Shown here: positions 6,166 through 6,205 of the stretch, piece by piece | Layout: every line of letters begins with the position of its first letter | Position numbering within the stretch: the stretch's first letter is position 1 | Notes under the pieces: generated by a model | Told to the model about the DNA's origin: nothing | What the model saw: only the letters and a program-made list of their open reading frames with translations | Databases searched by the model: none | Translations under genes and position numbers: made by a program | Assembly: GCA_031274385.1 (NCBI GenBank) | Contig: JAISQH010000552.1 | Location: 1-6,205 of the forward strand | Direction: 5' to 3' | Source of the DNA: Planctomycetaceae bacterium | GTDB taxonomy: Bacteria; Planctomycetota; Planctomycetia; Pirellulales; Thermoguttaceae | DNA length: 6,205 nucleotides

Positions 6166-6205
6166 GGCGTTTAAGATTCAACGCCTAAAAAAGGAGATTT
6201 TACTA
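6166..6205 (+). promoter_or_regulatory. Leader hairpin and strong Shine-Dalgarno of the next gene
   Basis: GGCGTT (6166-6171) and AACGCC (6180-6185) form a 6-bp stem with an 8-nt loop; a G-U pair can extend it. It is followed closely by AAGGAG at 6191-6196. The window ends nine bases later, the usual distance to a start codon, so translation probably begins at about 6206. This is the only good Shine-Dalgarno at a proper distance in the window. The downstream product is unknown. Confidence 0.6.

Overview
The window looks like bacterial chromosome with moderate GC in its genes and clearly AT-rich spacers. The two complete proteins, the SD-poor starts and the palindromic spacers ('CGTTAGCGAC' arms, 'AACCACGAAA' tracts) fit a Planctomycetota-type genome, perhaps a lower-GC Pirellulales relative. 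That placement is inferred from protein style and repeat character, not from any search.

Layout, left to right. Positions 70-1 (minus) hold the first 23 codons of a gene running off the window. Its N-terminus resembles CheD, the chemoreceptor glutamine deamidase. An AT-rich spacer of about 440 bp follows. It carries a hairpin-rich leader for that gene and, at 515-584, a nearly perfect 70-bp palindrome just downstream of ffh. Positions 2089-608 (minus) encode a complete Ffh (SRP54), the signal recognition particle GTPase. Its candidate promoter is at 2167-2140. A divergent intergenic region (2090-2700) separates ffh from the next gene and contains a nested 273-bp inverted-repeat element (2228-2500), a heptamer tandem repeat and a plus-strand promoter. 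Positions 2701-6024 (plus) encode a complete 1107-residue RND-superfamily inner-membrane transporter with no adaptor or outer-membrane channel gene beside it. The window ends in a promoter, a small hairpin and a strong Shine-Dalgarno sequence, so another plus-strand gene very probably begins at or just past the right edge.

The genes do not form one pathway. ffh is divergent from the transporter and appears to be a single-gene unit. Ffh delivers nascent membrane proteins to the translocon, so the transporter would be a client, but that link is generic. I found no clear new multi-gene system. The most unusual material is non-coding: the nested palindromic element, the ffh 3' palindrome and the leader with competing hairpins in front of the cheD-like gene. 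In the transporter, the usual proton-relay Asp-Asp/Lys set is replaced by Asp-Cys/Asn.
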